From Nocardia carnea (lineage in GTDB: Bacteria; Actinomycetota; Actinomycetes; Mycobacteriales; Mycobacteriaceae): DNA of 64,000 bases. The notes under the pieces were generated by a model. It ran no database searches and was not told where the DNA came from. It saw nothing but the letters and a program-made list of their open reading frames with translations. Of the stretch, positions 9,188 to 20,731 are shown in pieces; the stretch's first letter is position 1; each line of letters opens with the position of its first letter. The position numbers and the translations under genes were made by a program. Location: the NCBI RefSeq assembly GCF_029868325.1, contig NZ_JARWNW010000096.1:42832-106831 (forward strand), written 5' to 3'.

Positions 9188-9987
9188 CGGGCCTCCTGGA
9201 GTCGATAACGCAACACTGCCACATCCCCGAGCTGCGCTACCCCGAGCAACGACATGCGGTGGGTGGAGCCACCCGGGAATGCTGCGGGGTACAGGAAACG
9301 TGGTGCCTCCGGGTCGCCGACCAGGGCGGGGCCGACGGCGAGATGAAGTTCGTCGGCCAGACCGCCGGCCAGGAACGCGGTGTGGATCCGGCCACCGCCC
9401 TCGACCATCAACCGCGAGATTCCGCGGGCAGCGAGGTCGTCGAGCAAAGCCCCGAAGTCGAGCTCAGCACCCAGCGCGACGATCTCGGCGAATGCGGTCC
9501 CTCGGTCCTGCGCGGGCGCTGTCGGTCGTTCCTCCGCAGGCGCGGTCAGCCGTTCAGCCAGCCGTCGCGCGCCGGATTCGGTGGTGTAGACGAGCGGTGG
9601 GTGTTCGGCCGTACCGTGATGCCAGAATCGGGCGGTCGGGTCCAGGTCGCCGGCGGCGGTCACCGTGACCTTCCGGGGGTACTCGGGTTTCCCGGCGGCG
9701 ACGCGTGCCCGACGGCGCCCCTCGTCCTTCACCAACAGCCGCGGATTGTCACGGCGCACCGTTTCGGCCCCCACCAGAATCGCGTCCGACCAGGCGCGCA
9801 GCTCGTCCACCCGATCGAAATCGGCCTCGTTCGACAGCAGCAGTCGCTCGTCGGCGGTGTCGTCGATATACCCGTCGACACTCACCGCCACCGAGAGCAA
9901 CACAAAGGGGCGGGGCACGCCGGGAGTGCTGGCCGGCACGTGCGAGCCCGCGGTACCGCCCGGGCCGTTCTCGCCCGCGGCAACCAT
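9157..9987 (-). CDS. Pyrimidine reductase / dihydrofolate-reductase-fold protein (RibD C-terminal type)
   Basis: About 276 residues; ATG 9987 overlaps the mutT3 stop (ATGA), with GTG 9990 just upstream as an alternative. Seen: the RibD C-terminal fold signatures VSVDGYIDD, AILVGAETVRRDNP and LMVEGGGRIHTAFLAGGL, which bind NADPH and a ribityl-aminopyrimidine or pterin-like substrate. Comparable to the stand-alone reductase Rv2671 of M. tuberculosis, so it need not be the main riboflavin enzyme. Middle gene of a mutT3-reductase-deaminase operon with both junctions overlapping. Confidence 0.85.
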   Translation of the reverse strand: MVAAGENGPGGTAGSHVPASTPGVPRPFVLLSVAVSVDGYIDDTADERLLLSNEADFDRVDELRAWSDAILVGAETVRRDNPRLLVKDEGRRRARVAAGKPEYPRKVTVTAAGDLDPTARFWHHGTAEHPPLVYTTESGARRLAERLTAPAEERPTAPAQDRGTAFAEIVALGAELDFGALLDDLAARGISRLMVEGGGRIHTAFLAGGLADELHLAVGPALVGDPEAPRFLYPAAFPGGSTHRMSLLGVAQLGDVAVLRYRLQEARCPNPTTTTG

Positions 9988-10742
9988 CACGCCTCCGGGC
10001 CGAGCACCCGGCTGCGCGGGATACCCAGCACCCTGGCCTCCGCCGGGACGGCCGCACCCGGATCCGCGGCGGGGTCACCGGCCGCCGATACCGCTGCTAC
10101 CACCTCGCTGTCATCGGCCCTCTCGGCCGGATACGGCGGGTTCAGCAGGACGGCACGCTCCCCGGGGCCTTCCGGGTCGGCGTGCAACCACACGAACTCG
10201 GCCCCCAGATCGATCGTGCGGGGAAGGGTCGCGGCCAGCTCGGCGATATCGGTCTGCGGGCATTCACTGGTATCCATTCGCGCCGGCGTCGCGCGCAGGT
10301 CCGGCCATGCCGCCGCGAACGCCGCATGCAGCGGCCGCTGATCCACCTCGTGCTCCGGCACCCAGGCCAGTTCGACGCTTTCCATATTGGGCTCGACGGG
10401 CAACGGCTTACCGGCGTCGGCGATCACAGTGGTGTAGGTCCAGCCACTGGGTGCGACGGCCGTGACCCGTTCGGCGCGCACCTGGATATCGGCGGCCTTG
10501 ATCCCGGCTTCCTCGTCGGCCTCACGCACCGCGGCGTGCACCGCGGTCTCGTCGCTGTCGCGGGCCCCGCCGGGTAGCGCCCAGGTACCGCCCTGATGAC
10601 TCCAGGGCGCCCGGTGCTGTAGCAATACCGCCACGCCACCTGCCCCGATCGGGGCGCGCAGCAGCAGCCCGGCCGCACCGAATTTCCCCCAGTGCCGTAC
10701 CCCACCGGGGCTAACAGCCCACCCGTCTCCATCACCGCGCAT
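9987..10742 (-). CDS. mutT3: NUDIX hydrolase, MutT3-like
   Basis: Pyrophosphohydrolase of about 251 residues. ATG 10742 is preceded by a GAGGACGG stretch; the frame is open to 10901 but that would run toward the glnX promoter. Seen: an intact Nudix box beginning GGARDSDETAVHAAVRE and continuing ADEEAGI, giving the full G-x5-E-x7-RE-x-x-EE-x-G pattern for Mg binding. The C-terminal 60 residues are an Ala/Pro-rich tail. Divergent from glnX, exactly as mutT3 (Rv0413) sits beside Rv0412c. Likely cleans oxidised or non-canonical nucleotides; the precise substrate is not shown by sequence. Confidence 0.85.
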   Translation of the reverse strand: MRGDGDGWAVSPGGVRHWGKFGAAGLLLRAPIGAGGVAVLLQHRAPWSHQGGTWALPGGARDSDETAVHAAVREADEEAGIKAADIQVRAERVTAVAPSGWTYTTVIADAGKPLPVEPNMESVELAWVPEHEVDQRPLHAAFAAAWPDLRATPARMDTSECPQTDIAELAATLPRTIDLGAEFVWLHADPEGPGERAVLLNPPYPAERADDSEVVAAVSAAGDPAADPGAAVPAEARVLGIPRSRVLGPEA

Positions 10743-10927
10743 CTCGCACCGTCCTCGTCGACCGTCCCCTTCCATCCTGCCGTACCCGGCTGCGGGGATG
10801 GTCGTTGTGGCCGTCGAAGCGCGAGCGGGCACAATACCGAATACGCTCAGGACAGCGGTGTGAGCGGGATCGCCCACATACCGCAGAGCGATACAGCGCA
10901 CACGGCGCCCAGAGTTGGAGGGTGGAC

Positions 10928-12301
10928 ATGACGCGGTCGGCGGTGGATCGGGTGGTCTCCGAACCCGAACCGGCCCAGCCCGAACCGGACCGGCCGGAAC
11001 CCGCGCCCACGACCGGGTGGTCGGGCCTTGTCCGGCCCCGGGTCGAAACGGCCTGGAAATGGCTGGATCCCACGCGGCTGCGTCAGTTCGCGCAATCGTC
11101 GCCGGGGCGGCTCATCGGGGTCGGACTGCTACTGGTGGTGCTGTGCCTGGGATCCGGGGCGATCACCGCGGCCGGCGTGCACGACCGCCAGCACGATCTC
11201 GACATCCTGCTCGCCGGTACCGAACCCGACGCCAATGCCGCCCACCGGCTCTACACTTCGCTCTCGGTCGCCGACGCCGCCGCGGCCACCGCCTTCATCT
11301 CCGCCGGCCTGGAACCACAGCAGGTGCGCGACCGCTACAGTCAGGCGCTGGGGGAGGCGGGCGCCGAACTGGTGACCCTGTCCGGGGAGGGCGCCGAAGA
11401 CGATCGGCAGCGGATCGGTATCGGTTCCGGGCTGCCGGTCTATTCGGGTCTGGTGGAGACCGCGCGGGCGAACAACCGCGAGGGTCACCCGGTCGGGGCG
11501 GCGTATCTCAGCGAGGCGTCACACCAGATGCAGAGCGAATTGCTGCCGATGGCCGAACAACTGTATGTCCGCCGGGCGGACGCCGTGGACGAGGCGCAGG
11601 ACCGGCATGTGCGGCCGCCGCTGGTCTCGATCGTCGTCCTGCTGGCCGCGCTGGCCGCGCTGGTCTGGGCGCAGCGGCTGATGGCGCGGCGCTGGCACCG
11701 GACATTCAACCCGGGCCTGCTGCTGGCCTCGGCTGCGGTACTGATCCTGTTGCTGTGGACGGTGATCGCCGGATCCGTATCGGCGTCGGCGATGTCGGGC
11801 GGGCGCTCCGACGGCACGGTACCGGCTGCCCGGCTCACCGAGAGCCGGATCCTGGCGCAGCAGGCGCGGTCCGCGGAAACCCTGAAGCTGGTGCGGCGCG
11901 ATACCACCGGCGATTACGACCACACCTTCGACGCCAACATCACCCGGCTCAACGAGCTACTCGCCGGGCACACCGACCGCGCGACCACCGACGCCCGTGC
12001 CGCGCTGCTGCATTGGCTGGCAGCGCATCAGCGGATGAACGAAACACTGAATCGCGGCGAATTCGCCCGCGCCGCGACGATCGCCACCGCGCCCGGTGCC
12101 GAAAATGCCACGGTGCATGTCGAAGCCCTGGACAAGGCCCTGGCCACCGGTATCACCGAAACCCGGGACACGCTGCGCAGCAATATTTTCCACAGCGCCC
12201 GGGTACTCGACTACCTGGCGCCCGGTGCGGTGATTCTCGGAATCGCCGCCGCGGCGTATATCGCCTTCGGAATCTGGCCGAGACTGCGGGAGTATCGATG
12301 A
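10928..12301 (+). CDS. glnX: Membrane sensor GlnX (Rv0412c family)
   Basis: About 457 residues from ATG 10928. A proline/glutamate-rich cytoplasmic N-terminus is followed by four hydrophobic helices (about 60-82, 235-253, 265-285 and 430-450) enclosing two extracytoplasmic helical regions, as in chemoreceptor-like sensors. In mycobacteria this protein works with the lipoprotein GlnH to sense extracellular amino acids such as aspartate and glutamate and signals to the kinase PknG, which controls GarA and the TCA cycle. The stop overlaps the glnH start (ATGA), and pknG follows, reproducing that operon. Confidence 0.88.
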   Translation: MTRSAVDRVVSEPEPAQPEPDRPEPAPTTGWSGLVRPRVETAWKWLDPTRLRQFAQSSPGRLIGVGLLLVVLCLGSGAITAAGVHDRQHDLDILLAGTEPDANAAHRLYTSLSVADAAAATAFISAGLEPQQVRDRYSQALGEAGAELVTLSGEGAEDDRQRIGIGSGLPVYSGLVETARANNREGHPVGAAYLSEASHQMQSELLPMAEQLYVRRADAVDEAQDRHVRPPLVSIVVLLAALAALVWAQRLMARRWHRTFNPGLLLASAAVLILLLWTVIAGSVSASAMSGGRSDGTVPAARLTESRILAQQARSAETLKLVRRDTTGDYDHTFDANITRLNELLAGHTDRATTDARAALLHWLAAHQRMNETLNRGEFARAATIATAPGAENATVHVEALDKALATGITETRDTLRSNIFHSARVLDYLAPGAVILGIAAAAYIAFGIWPRLREYR

Positions 12302-13344
12302 GACCTGCGCCCAACCCGCCCCGCCCGGCGGCGCGGCCCCGGCGAACCGGCCGCGCCCTGCCACGCTCCGGCGTGCGGTCCTGGCCGCTGCGCAGTGCCA
12401 TCGTCTGCACCGCACTGCTGCTGGCCGGCTGCGCCACCGGTCCCGGCCCGCACAGTGAAACACCGCACGGCGACTACGCCGAACCGCCGCTCCCTGCCCA
12501 GGCGACCGCGATACCCAGCGACGTCCCGGTACAGGTACCCGACGACCCGGACTGCGGCGACCCCACCGCAAGCCTGCGCCCCACCGGCCCCGCCGCCACC
12601 GGGCCCGCCCTGAACCGGATCCGTGCCCGCGGCCGCCTCGTGGTCGGGCTGGACACCGGCAGTAACCTGTTCAGCTTCCGCGACCCCAACAGCGGTGTCA
12701 TCGTCGGATTCGACGCCGATATCGCCCGCGAGGTGGCCCGTGACCTGTTCGGCGACCCCGATCGGATCGAATACCGCAGCCTCGGTTCGGAAGAACGGGA
12801 AGACGCGCTCATCGACCGCCGCGTCGATATGGTGGTGAAAACGATGACCGTCACCTGCGCGCGGTTGCAGCGGGTGGCGTTCTCCACGGTGTACCTGCAG
12901 GCGCATCAGCGCGTGCTGGCGGTCCAGGGCTCCGGTATCGAGAGCCTGAAAGACCTGGCGGGTAAACGGGTCTGCACGATCCGCAGTACCACCTCGCTGG
13001 AACATATCCGGCGAATCCAGCCCAAAGCGTCCATTCTCACCGTCCCCACCTGGGCCGACTGCCTGGTGGTGCTGCAACAGCGGCAGGTGGACGCGGTGAG
13101 CACCGACGATTCGATCCTGGCCGGCCTCGCGGCCCAGGACCCGCATACCGAACTGGTGGGCCCGAGTATCAGCCAGGAACCGTACGGAATCGGAATCCCG
13201 AAGGGCGACGAAGATCTGGTGCGCTTCGTCAACGGAACCCTCGACCGCATCCGCGCCGACGGTACCTGGAGCCGGCTCTACAGTCAGTGGCTCTCCGCCC
13301 TCGGCCCCACTCCGGCGCCCCCGCCGGCGACCTACCGGGACTGA
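12298..13344 (+). CDS. glnH: Amino-acid-binding lipoprotein GlnH
   Basis: 348-residue periplasmic-binding protein. The N-terminus has a basic region, a hydrophobic core and the lipobox LLAGC with lipidated Cys45. The mature part is a family 3 solute-binding fold: RGRLVVGLDTGSNLFSF at the start, GFDADIAREVARDLFG, and a closing RIRADGTWSRLYSQWL helix. It is not linked to ABC permease genes; instead it is coupled to glnX (4-nt overlap) and followed 6 bases later by pknG, consistent with a sensor rather than uptake role. Confidence 0.92.
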   Translation: MRPAPNPPRPAARPRRTGRALPRSGVRSWPLRSAIVCTALLLAGCATGPGPHSETPHGDYAEPPLPAQATAIPSDVPVQVPDDPDCGDPTASLRPTGPAATGPALNRIRARGRLVVGLDTGSNLFSFRDPNSGVIVGFDADIAREVARDLFGDPDRIEYRSLGSEEREDALIDRRVDMVVKTMTVTCARLQRVAFSTVYLQAHQRVLAVQGSGIESLKDLAGKRVCTIRSTTSLEHIRRIQPKASILTVPTWADCLVVLQQRQVDAVSTDDSILAGLAAQDPHTELVGPSISQEPYGIGIPKGDEDLVRFVNGTLDRIRADGTWSRLYSQWLSALGPTPAPPPATYRD

Positions 13345-16068
<2,724 letters not shown>

Positions 16069-16132
16069 AGGATCCCGGTGACCGTAGCCGTTACTCGCCG
16101 GCTCTGTTCGGTGTTTCGGCCGCGGCCGCCCG

Positions 16133-16771
16133 TCAGCTTTCGGTGAGGTGTGCGAGGCCGGTGATGACACGTTCGGCGATATCCGGTGGCCATGGGAACG
16201 ACGGAGAAACCATTCGCTGGTGGGCGAGCCCGTGCAGGCCGAGCCACAGCGCGACGGTGTCGGCCCGGGCGTCTGTGCTGGTGGCGCAGCCGGCGGTGAC
16301 ACAATCCGTGACGGCGCCGGTGAGCAGTGCCAGCGTGTCCTGGCCGAGCGCGGCCATATCCTGCTCGGTTATGGACGCCCGGGTCAGGTCGGGTATCCAG
16401 ACCCCGGCGAACATCGCCCGGTAGCGACCGGGTCGAGTGCGGGCGAATTCCAGGTAGCCCTGACATAAGGCCAGCAGTCGTGCCCGGGGTGTGTCCGCGG
16501 CGGAGTCCCGGGCGGCACGTAGCTGTTCGTCCAGCTCGGTGAATGCATTGCGTACTACGGCGAGCATGATGGCGGGCTGGTCCGGGAAATGCCGGTAGAT
16601 CGAGGGGGCCGCGATCCCCGCGCGGCGGGCGACGGAGCGCAGGGTGACGGCGCTTTCCTCGCCGCTCTCGTCGAGCAGTTCCACCGCCGCCGTCACGATC
16701 TCGTCCCGCAGCCGGCCCCCTTCGCCGCGACGGTTGCGAACTCGGGTGCGGGTCGCTGTCTCCTCCTGCAT
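16133..16771 (-). CDS. TetR-family transcriptional regulator
   Basis: 212 residues from ATG 16771. The N-terminal helix-turn-helix is clear (VTLRSVARRAGIAAPSIYRHF), preceded by a basic Arg/Gly segment; the C-terminal TetR ligand domain includes FARTRPGRYRAMFAG and a final WLGLHGLAHQRM helix typical of TetR_C WHG-type regulators. It is divergent from the oxidoreductase at 16875, with repeated TTACA/GTTA sequences in the 100-base gap, so it probably represses that gene and the membrane protein behind it. The inducer is unknown. Confidence 0.88.
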   Translation of the reverse strand: MQEETATRTRVRNRRGEGGRLRDEIVTAAVELLDESGEESAVTLRSVARRAGIAAPSIYRHFPDQPAIMLAVVRNAFTELDEQLRAARDSAADTPRARLLALCQGYLEFARTRPGRYRAMFAGVWIPDLTRASITEQDMAALGQDTLALLTGAVTDCVTAGCATSTDARADTVALWLGLHGLAHQRMVSPSFPWPPDIAERVITGLAHLTES

Positions 16772-16793
16772 GCCCTCACCTTACACAACAAAA

Positions 16794-16855
16794 CTTACAG
16801 GTGTTAGCTCTTGCGCAAATTCAGATTACGCGCGTAACCTTACACTCGTTAACTC
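16794..16855. promoter_or_regulatory. Repeated candidate TetR operator sites
   Basis: Two related 17-bp sequences lie 45 bases apart: CTTACAGGTGTTAGCTC (16794-16810) and CTTACACTCGTTAACTC (16839-16855). Each carries an imperfect TTACA...GTTA(A) dyad, and a third TTACACAAC half-site sits at 16781. They lie between the divergent tetR (start 16771) and oxidoreductase (start 16875) genes, so they could occlude both promoters. Assignment to this TetR protein rests on position only. Confidence 0.45.
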
Positions 16856-16874
16856 AAGCGAACGGATACTCATC

Positions 16875-17930
16875 ATGAGCAACAGCACCGTCACCACGTA
16901 CGCCACCGAAATAGTCCTGCCGGGCAAAGTCGAACCGAACGGCCTCCAGATCACCACCCGCGAACTCCCCCCGCCCGCCCCCGGGCAGGTCGTCCTGACT
17001 CTTGCCGCCACGGGCATCTCGTTCGCCGAGCAGCAGATGCGCCGCGGGAAATACTTCGATCAGCCCCCCTTCCCCTTCGTCCCCGGATACGACGTGGTCG
17101 GCACGGTGACGGCCACCGGCCCGGGAGTGGACCCCGATCTCGTCGGCGGCCGTTTCGCCGCGGTCACCAAAGTCGGCGGCTGGGCCAGTGCCCTGTTGCT
17201 GGATGCCGCCGACCTGGTGGCGGTACCGGACGGCGTGACGGCCACCGCCGCGGAAACTGTGCTGGTCAACGGCATCACAGCCTGGCAGATGCTGCACCGT
17301 ACCGCCGCAGTCCGCACCGGCGCGACGATCGTCGTACTGGGCGCCAACGGCGGTGTGGGCTCGACGCTCGTACAACTGGCCCGCCACCACGGCGTCACAG
17401 TGATCGGCACGGCTTCGCCACGTCACCATCCCGCGGTTCGCGAACTGGGCGCGATTCCGGTCGACTACCGCGACCCGCAAATGTACCGCCGGATCAGGGA
17501 AATAGCGCCCGACGGTGTGGACGCGGTATTCGATCATGTCGGCGGCACCGGCGTGGTCGAATCGTGGCGGCTGCTGCGCCGCGGCGGAACACTGGTGTCC
17601 TACGGCACCGCGGCGACCAAGGACATCGAAGGAAACTCACAACTGCCGGTACTGAAACTGTTCGCGCGATTGACGCTGTGGAACTACCTGCCCAACCGGA
17701 AAAGCGCGCACTTCTACAACTTCTGGGCCGGCAAACGCCGCCTCGACACTTTCCGGAGCCGGTTGCGCGAAGACCTCACACAGGTTCTCCGGCTCGTCGC
17801 GGACGGCGTGATCGCTCCGCAGATCGCCGCGGAATTCCCGCTCTCCCAGGCCGCCTCCGCGCTGGCCCTTGCCGAGTCCCGCACTGTGGCCGGGAAGGTC
17901 GTTCTCGTACCGGACACGCACTCCGATTGA
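16875..17930 (+). CDS. Medium-chain dehydrogenase/reductase, quinone-oxidoreductase-like
   Basis: 351 residues from ATG 16875. Seen: the GroES-like N-terminal domain, the NADPH-binding Rossmann motif VVLGANGGVGSTLVQLARHHG-type glycine pattern (about 150-165), and VDAVFDHVGG. No structural or catalytic zinc cysteines are present, which places it in the zinc-free quinone oxidoreductase / VAT-1-like branch. It likely reduces quinones or enones with NADPH. Divergent from a TetR regulator and followed 46 bases later by a small membrane protein, probably in the same transcript. Confidence 0.85.
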   Translation: MSNSTVTTYATEIVLPGKVEPNGLQITTRELPPPAPGQVVLTLAATGISFAEQQMRRGKYFDQPPFPFVPGYDVVGTVTATGPGVDPDLVGGRFAAVTKVGGWASALLLDAADLVAVPDGVTATAAETVLVNGITAWQMLHRTAAVRTGATIVVLGANGGVGSTLVQLARHHGVTVIGTASPRHHPAVRELGAIPVDYRDPQMYRRIREIAPDGVDAVFDHVGGTGVVESWRLLRRGGTLVSYGTAATKDIEGNSQLPVLKLFARLTLWNYLPNRKSAHFYNFWAGKRRLDTFRSRLREDLTQVLRLVADGVIAPQIAAEFPLSQAASALALAESRTVAGKVVLVPDTHSD

Positions 17931-17976
17931 ACAACGCGACGAGAGTCCGTTCGCACCACACCCCTGGAGACCCAGC

Positions 17977-18564
17977 ATGACCACCGCCACCGCCCCCATC
18001 GCTGTCTCGCCCACCCGTCCGGGTGAGGTCGACAACCGCGCCGCCTACATCGGTTTCGGACTCGCCTATCTCATCGGCCATGGGGCCGCGGCGATTTCCA
18101 CCGGCACCGCGCCACTGGTTGCCCTGCCCACATGGCTACCCATATCCCTACTCGCAATCGGCCTCGTAACAGGCACGGTGTGCGCGACCGTCGCGGCCCT
18201 GCGTGCCCAGCGGGCCATGCCCGAAACCGAAGCGCTGAGCGGCAAACTCCTGGGCCTGTCCTGGGTGGTGGGTTTCGCCGCACTCGCCGTCACCATCACC
18301 GGTCTCACCGCCACGCTGGATTCGCCCGGTCTGCAGTCCGTGCTGTGGCCCGCCGGCTCCAGCCTGATCGTCGGCCTCATCTATCTCGCCGAAGGCGCCG
18401 CCCGCCGCAATGTCCTGCACTACAGCTTGGGTGCGTGGCTCGCCCTCGTAGCGGGCGTCGCCCTCTGCTTCGGCGCATCCGGCCCCTTCTGGGTCCTCGC
18501 CGTCGCCGGCGGTATCGGCTACGCGATCGCCACCATCCTGGAGTTCCGGCGCCTCGCCCACTGA
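17977..18564 (+). CDS. Multipass membrane protein of unknown function
   Basis: 195 residues from ATG 17977 with a TGGAGA site upstream. Six hydrophobic stretches (about 25-45, 48-70, 90-110, 120-137, 143-160 and 165-185) make it an integral membrane protein. No catalytic or transport motif was recognised. It lies downstream of the MDR oxidoreductase and is followed by a strong terminator, so it is probably the last gene of the TetR-controlled unit. Confidence 0.75.
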   Translation: MTTATAPIAVSPTRPGEVDNRAAYIGFGLAYLIGHGAAAISTGTAPLVALPTWLPISLLAIGLVTGTVCATVAALRAQRAMPETEALSGKLLGLSWVVGFAALAVTITGLTATLDSPGLQSVLWPAGSSLIVGLIYLAEGAARRNVLHYSLGAWLALVAGVALCFGASGPFWVLAVAGGIGYAIATILEFRRLAH

Positions 18565-18598
18565 TCCCGGTCCGAGGCATTCCGTAAACCACGGCCCG

Positions 18599-18631
18599 CG
18601 GGGGCACGTACGAAAACCGTGCGTGCCCCCG
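18599..18631 (+). terminator. Hairpin between convergent genes
   Basis: A 14-bp stem with one G-U pair, CGGGGGCACGTACG / CGTGCGTGCCCCCG, around a 5-base AAAAC loop. It lies between the membrane protein (ends 18564, plus strand) and the racemase (ends 18715, minus strand) and could serve both. Confidence 0.75.
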
Positions 18632-18714
18632 GGAGCCGCGCTTCGCCGGACGGCGGCCACTGTCGGGCGGCGGCAACCCGTAACGATCGGCGCGAGCCGA
18701 CCGTTACAGACTCA

Positions 18715-19812
18715 TCAGCTCCAGACCGAATCGATCGGGGTCGATTCGGTAGGCGGCGGGGTCGGAACTCCGCTGGGGGTGCGGGAGAAGCGCGGCGCGG
18801 GGGCGTGCTGGGTGACGTTCTCCAGTTCGAGCAGCGAACCGCGGGCGGCGATGTGCTCGTTCTCGGTGGCCTCTTCGAAGGTGAGAACCGGGGTGACGCA
18901 GGCATCGGTGCCGGCGAAGATCTCCGCCCATTCGTCGCGGGTCTTGCTGCGGAACTTGTCCGTGAAGAGTTTCTTCAGCTCGTCCTGGCCGGCCGGGTCC
19001 ATCTGGAACGGCAGGCCCTCGGGATCGATTTCCAGGCCGGCCAGCAGCTGCGCGTAGAACTGCGGTTCGATCGCGCCGACCGCCATGTACTTGCCGTCGG
19101 AGGTTTCGTAGGTGTCGTAGAACGACATACCGGTGTCGAGCAGGTTGGTGCCGCGTTCCGAACTCCACGCGCCCATACCGCGGAAGGCCCAGATCATCTG
19201 CGACAGGGCCAGCGTGCCGTCGATCATGGCGGCATCGATGACCTGTCCCTTCCCGGAGTTCTGGCGTTCCACCAGGGCGGCGAGAACACCGAACACCAGG
19301 AACATCGAACCGCCACCGAAATCGCCGACCATGTTCAGCGGCGGCACGGGCCGTTCGCCCTTACGGCCGATGGCGTGCAGAACACCGGTGAGGCTGATGT
19401 AGTTGATGTCGTGACCGGCGCGGTCGGCCAGCGGACCGAACTGGCCCCAGCCCGTCATCCGCCCGTAGACCAGGCGCGGGTTACGTTCCAGGGCGGCGTC
19501 GGGCCCCAGTCCCATCCGTTCGGTGACGCCGGGGCGGAACCCCTCGAGCAGCACATCGGCCTTCTCCACCAGACCGAGCACCTTCTCGATATCCGCCGGA
19601 TCCTTCAGGTTCGCCTCCACGACGGTGCGGCCGCGCAGCGTCGGGCGATCGGCACCGCCCGGGAGCTGGCCGGCCCGCTGGATCCGCACCACATCGGCGC
19701 CGAGGTCGGCGAGCAGCAATGCGGCATGCGGCCCCGGCCCGATCCCGGCGAGTTCGATCACGCGAATGCCCGCGAGCGGGCCCTGCTTGGTGGCGGTGGA
19801 TGGTGTGCTCAC
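18715..19812 (-). CDS. mcr: alpha-Methylacyl-CoA racemase (CaiB/BaiF CoA-transferase family III)
   Basis: 365 residues from ATG 19812. Interconverts R- and S-2-methylacyl-CoA so that branched fatty acids or sterol side chains can enter beta-oxidation. Seen: the N-terminal [19 protein letters not shown], and the catalytic pair at His134 ([12 protein letters not shown]) and Asp164 ([11 protein letters not shown]), equivalent to His126 and Asp156 of the M. tuberculosis enzyme. Alone on its strand, with Ogt divergent 140 bases upstream; no sterol genes are adjacent. Confidence 0.93.
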   Translation of the reverse strand: MSTPSTATKQGPLAGIRVIELAGIGPGPHAALLLADLGADVVRIQRAGQLPGGADRPTLRGRTVVEANLKDPADIEKVLGLVEKADVLLEGFRPGVTERMGLGPDAALERNPRLVYGRMTGWGQFGPLADRAGHDINYISLTGVLHAIGRKGERPVPPLNMVGDFGGGSMFLVFGVLAALVERQNSGKGQVIDAAMIDGTLALSQMIWAFRGMGAWSSERGTNLLDTGMSFYDTYETSDGKYMAVGAIEPQFYAQLLAGLEIDPEGLPFQMDPAGQDELKKLFTDKFRSKTRDEWAEIFAGTDACVTPVLTFEEATENEHIAARGSLLELENVTQHAPAPRFSRTPSGVPTPPPTESTPIDSVWS

Positions 19813-19955
19813 GCCTTACCTCGGTTCGTCGTCGATCCAGTGTCTGCCCGCGGCCGCCCGCGGACATATTGACAGTATGACAACAGGTGCGTCACGTCAC
19901 GGTGTCGCCCGCGATCGATCCGGTTTCCGCAGCTGTCGGTGGGCGCGGGCAGACT

Positions 19956-20501
19956 ATGGGCATGCCCGGCACCGCTCCATTCGACGCGACGGATTTCGAT
20001 ACCGCAATCGGCCGCTGCGCCGTCACCTGGCGCGGTGACGCGGTGGTCCGGTTCCGGCTGCCCGGCCACGACCCGCTGACCACCCGGCTCCCGGACGACA
20101 CCCGCCGGGTCGCCATCCCCGAAACCGGGCCCCGCGCCGCAATGCTCACCCGAATCCGCGCCCACCTCGACGGCGACCTCGACGATCTCCGCTGGATCCC
20201 GCTCGACCTCACCGGCCTGCCGGAATTCCACCGCGCGGTCTACACCGTCACCCGCGCCATCGACCCGGGCCGCACCCTCAGCTACGGCGAGGTCGCCGAG
20301 CGTATCGGCGCGCGCGGCGCCGCCCAGGCCGTCGGCCAAGCCCTCGGCCGCAACCCGATCCCGCTGATAATCCCCTGCCACCGCGTCCTGGCCGCCGACC
20401 ACGCCCTGCACGGTTTCTCCGCCCCCGGCGGTATCGACACCAAACAGCGCCTACTCACCATCGAACGCACCGCGGGCTTCGGCGAGCCGACCCTCTTCTG
20501 A
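19956..20501 (+). CDS. ogt: Methylated-DNA-protein-cysteine methyltransferase (Ogt-like)
   Basis: About 181 residues from ATG 19956 or two codons later at 19962; the longer frame from 19887 has no better start. Suicide repair enzyme that takes O6-alkyl groups from guanine. Seen: the active-site IPCHRV with acceptor Cys about 141, preceded by the helix-turn-helix region (LSYGEVAERIGARGAAQAVGQALGRNPI) and followed by LHGFSAPGGIDTKQ-type recognition. The N-terminal domain is short and variable, as in Ogt. Confidence 0.92.
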   Translation: MGMPGTAPFDATDFDTAIGRCAVTWRGDAVVRFRLPGHDPLTTRLPDDTRRVAIPETGPRAAMLTRIRAHLDGDLDDLRWIPLDLTGLPEFHRAVYTVTRAIDPGRTLSYGEVAERIGARGAAQAVGQALGRNPIPLIIPCHRVLAADHALHGFSAPGGIDTKQRLLTIERTAGFGEPTLF

Positions 20502-20731
20502 ACACGCCGACGGACAATCCGGCGCGAACAGCTCACCCGCACTCGCGGAAACGGAATCCGATGAGGTCGATCGAGCATTCCGCCCAGAGGTCCGGGGGCC
20601 ATGGTCGCAGGACCGATCGGGATCGGCACCCTCGGTGGCCGATACGGCTTCACCGCGCGCAGCTACGAATACGGCCCGCGACAATCGAGACGCTAATGCG
20701 CTGGAGGGGTGGGGACGACTTTTGCGAGAGT

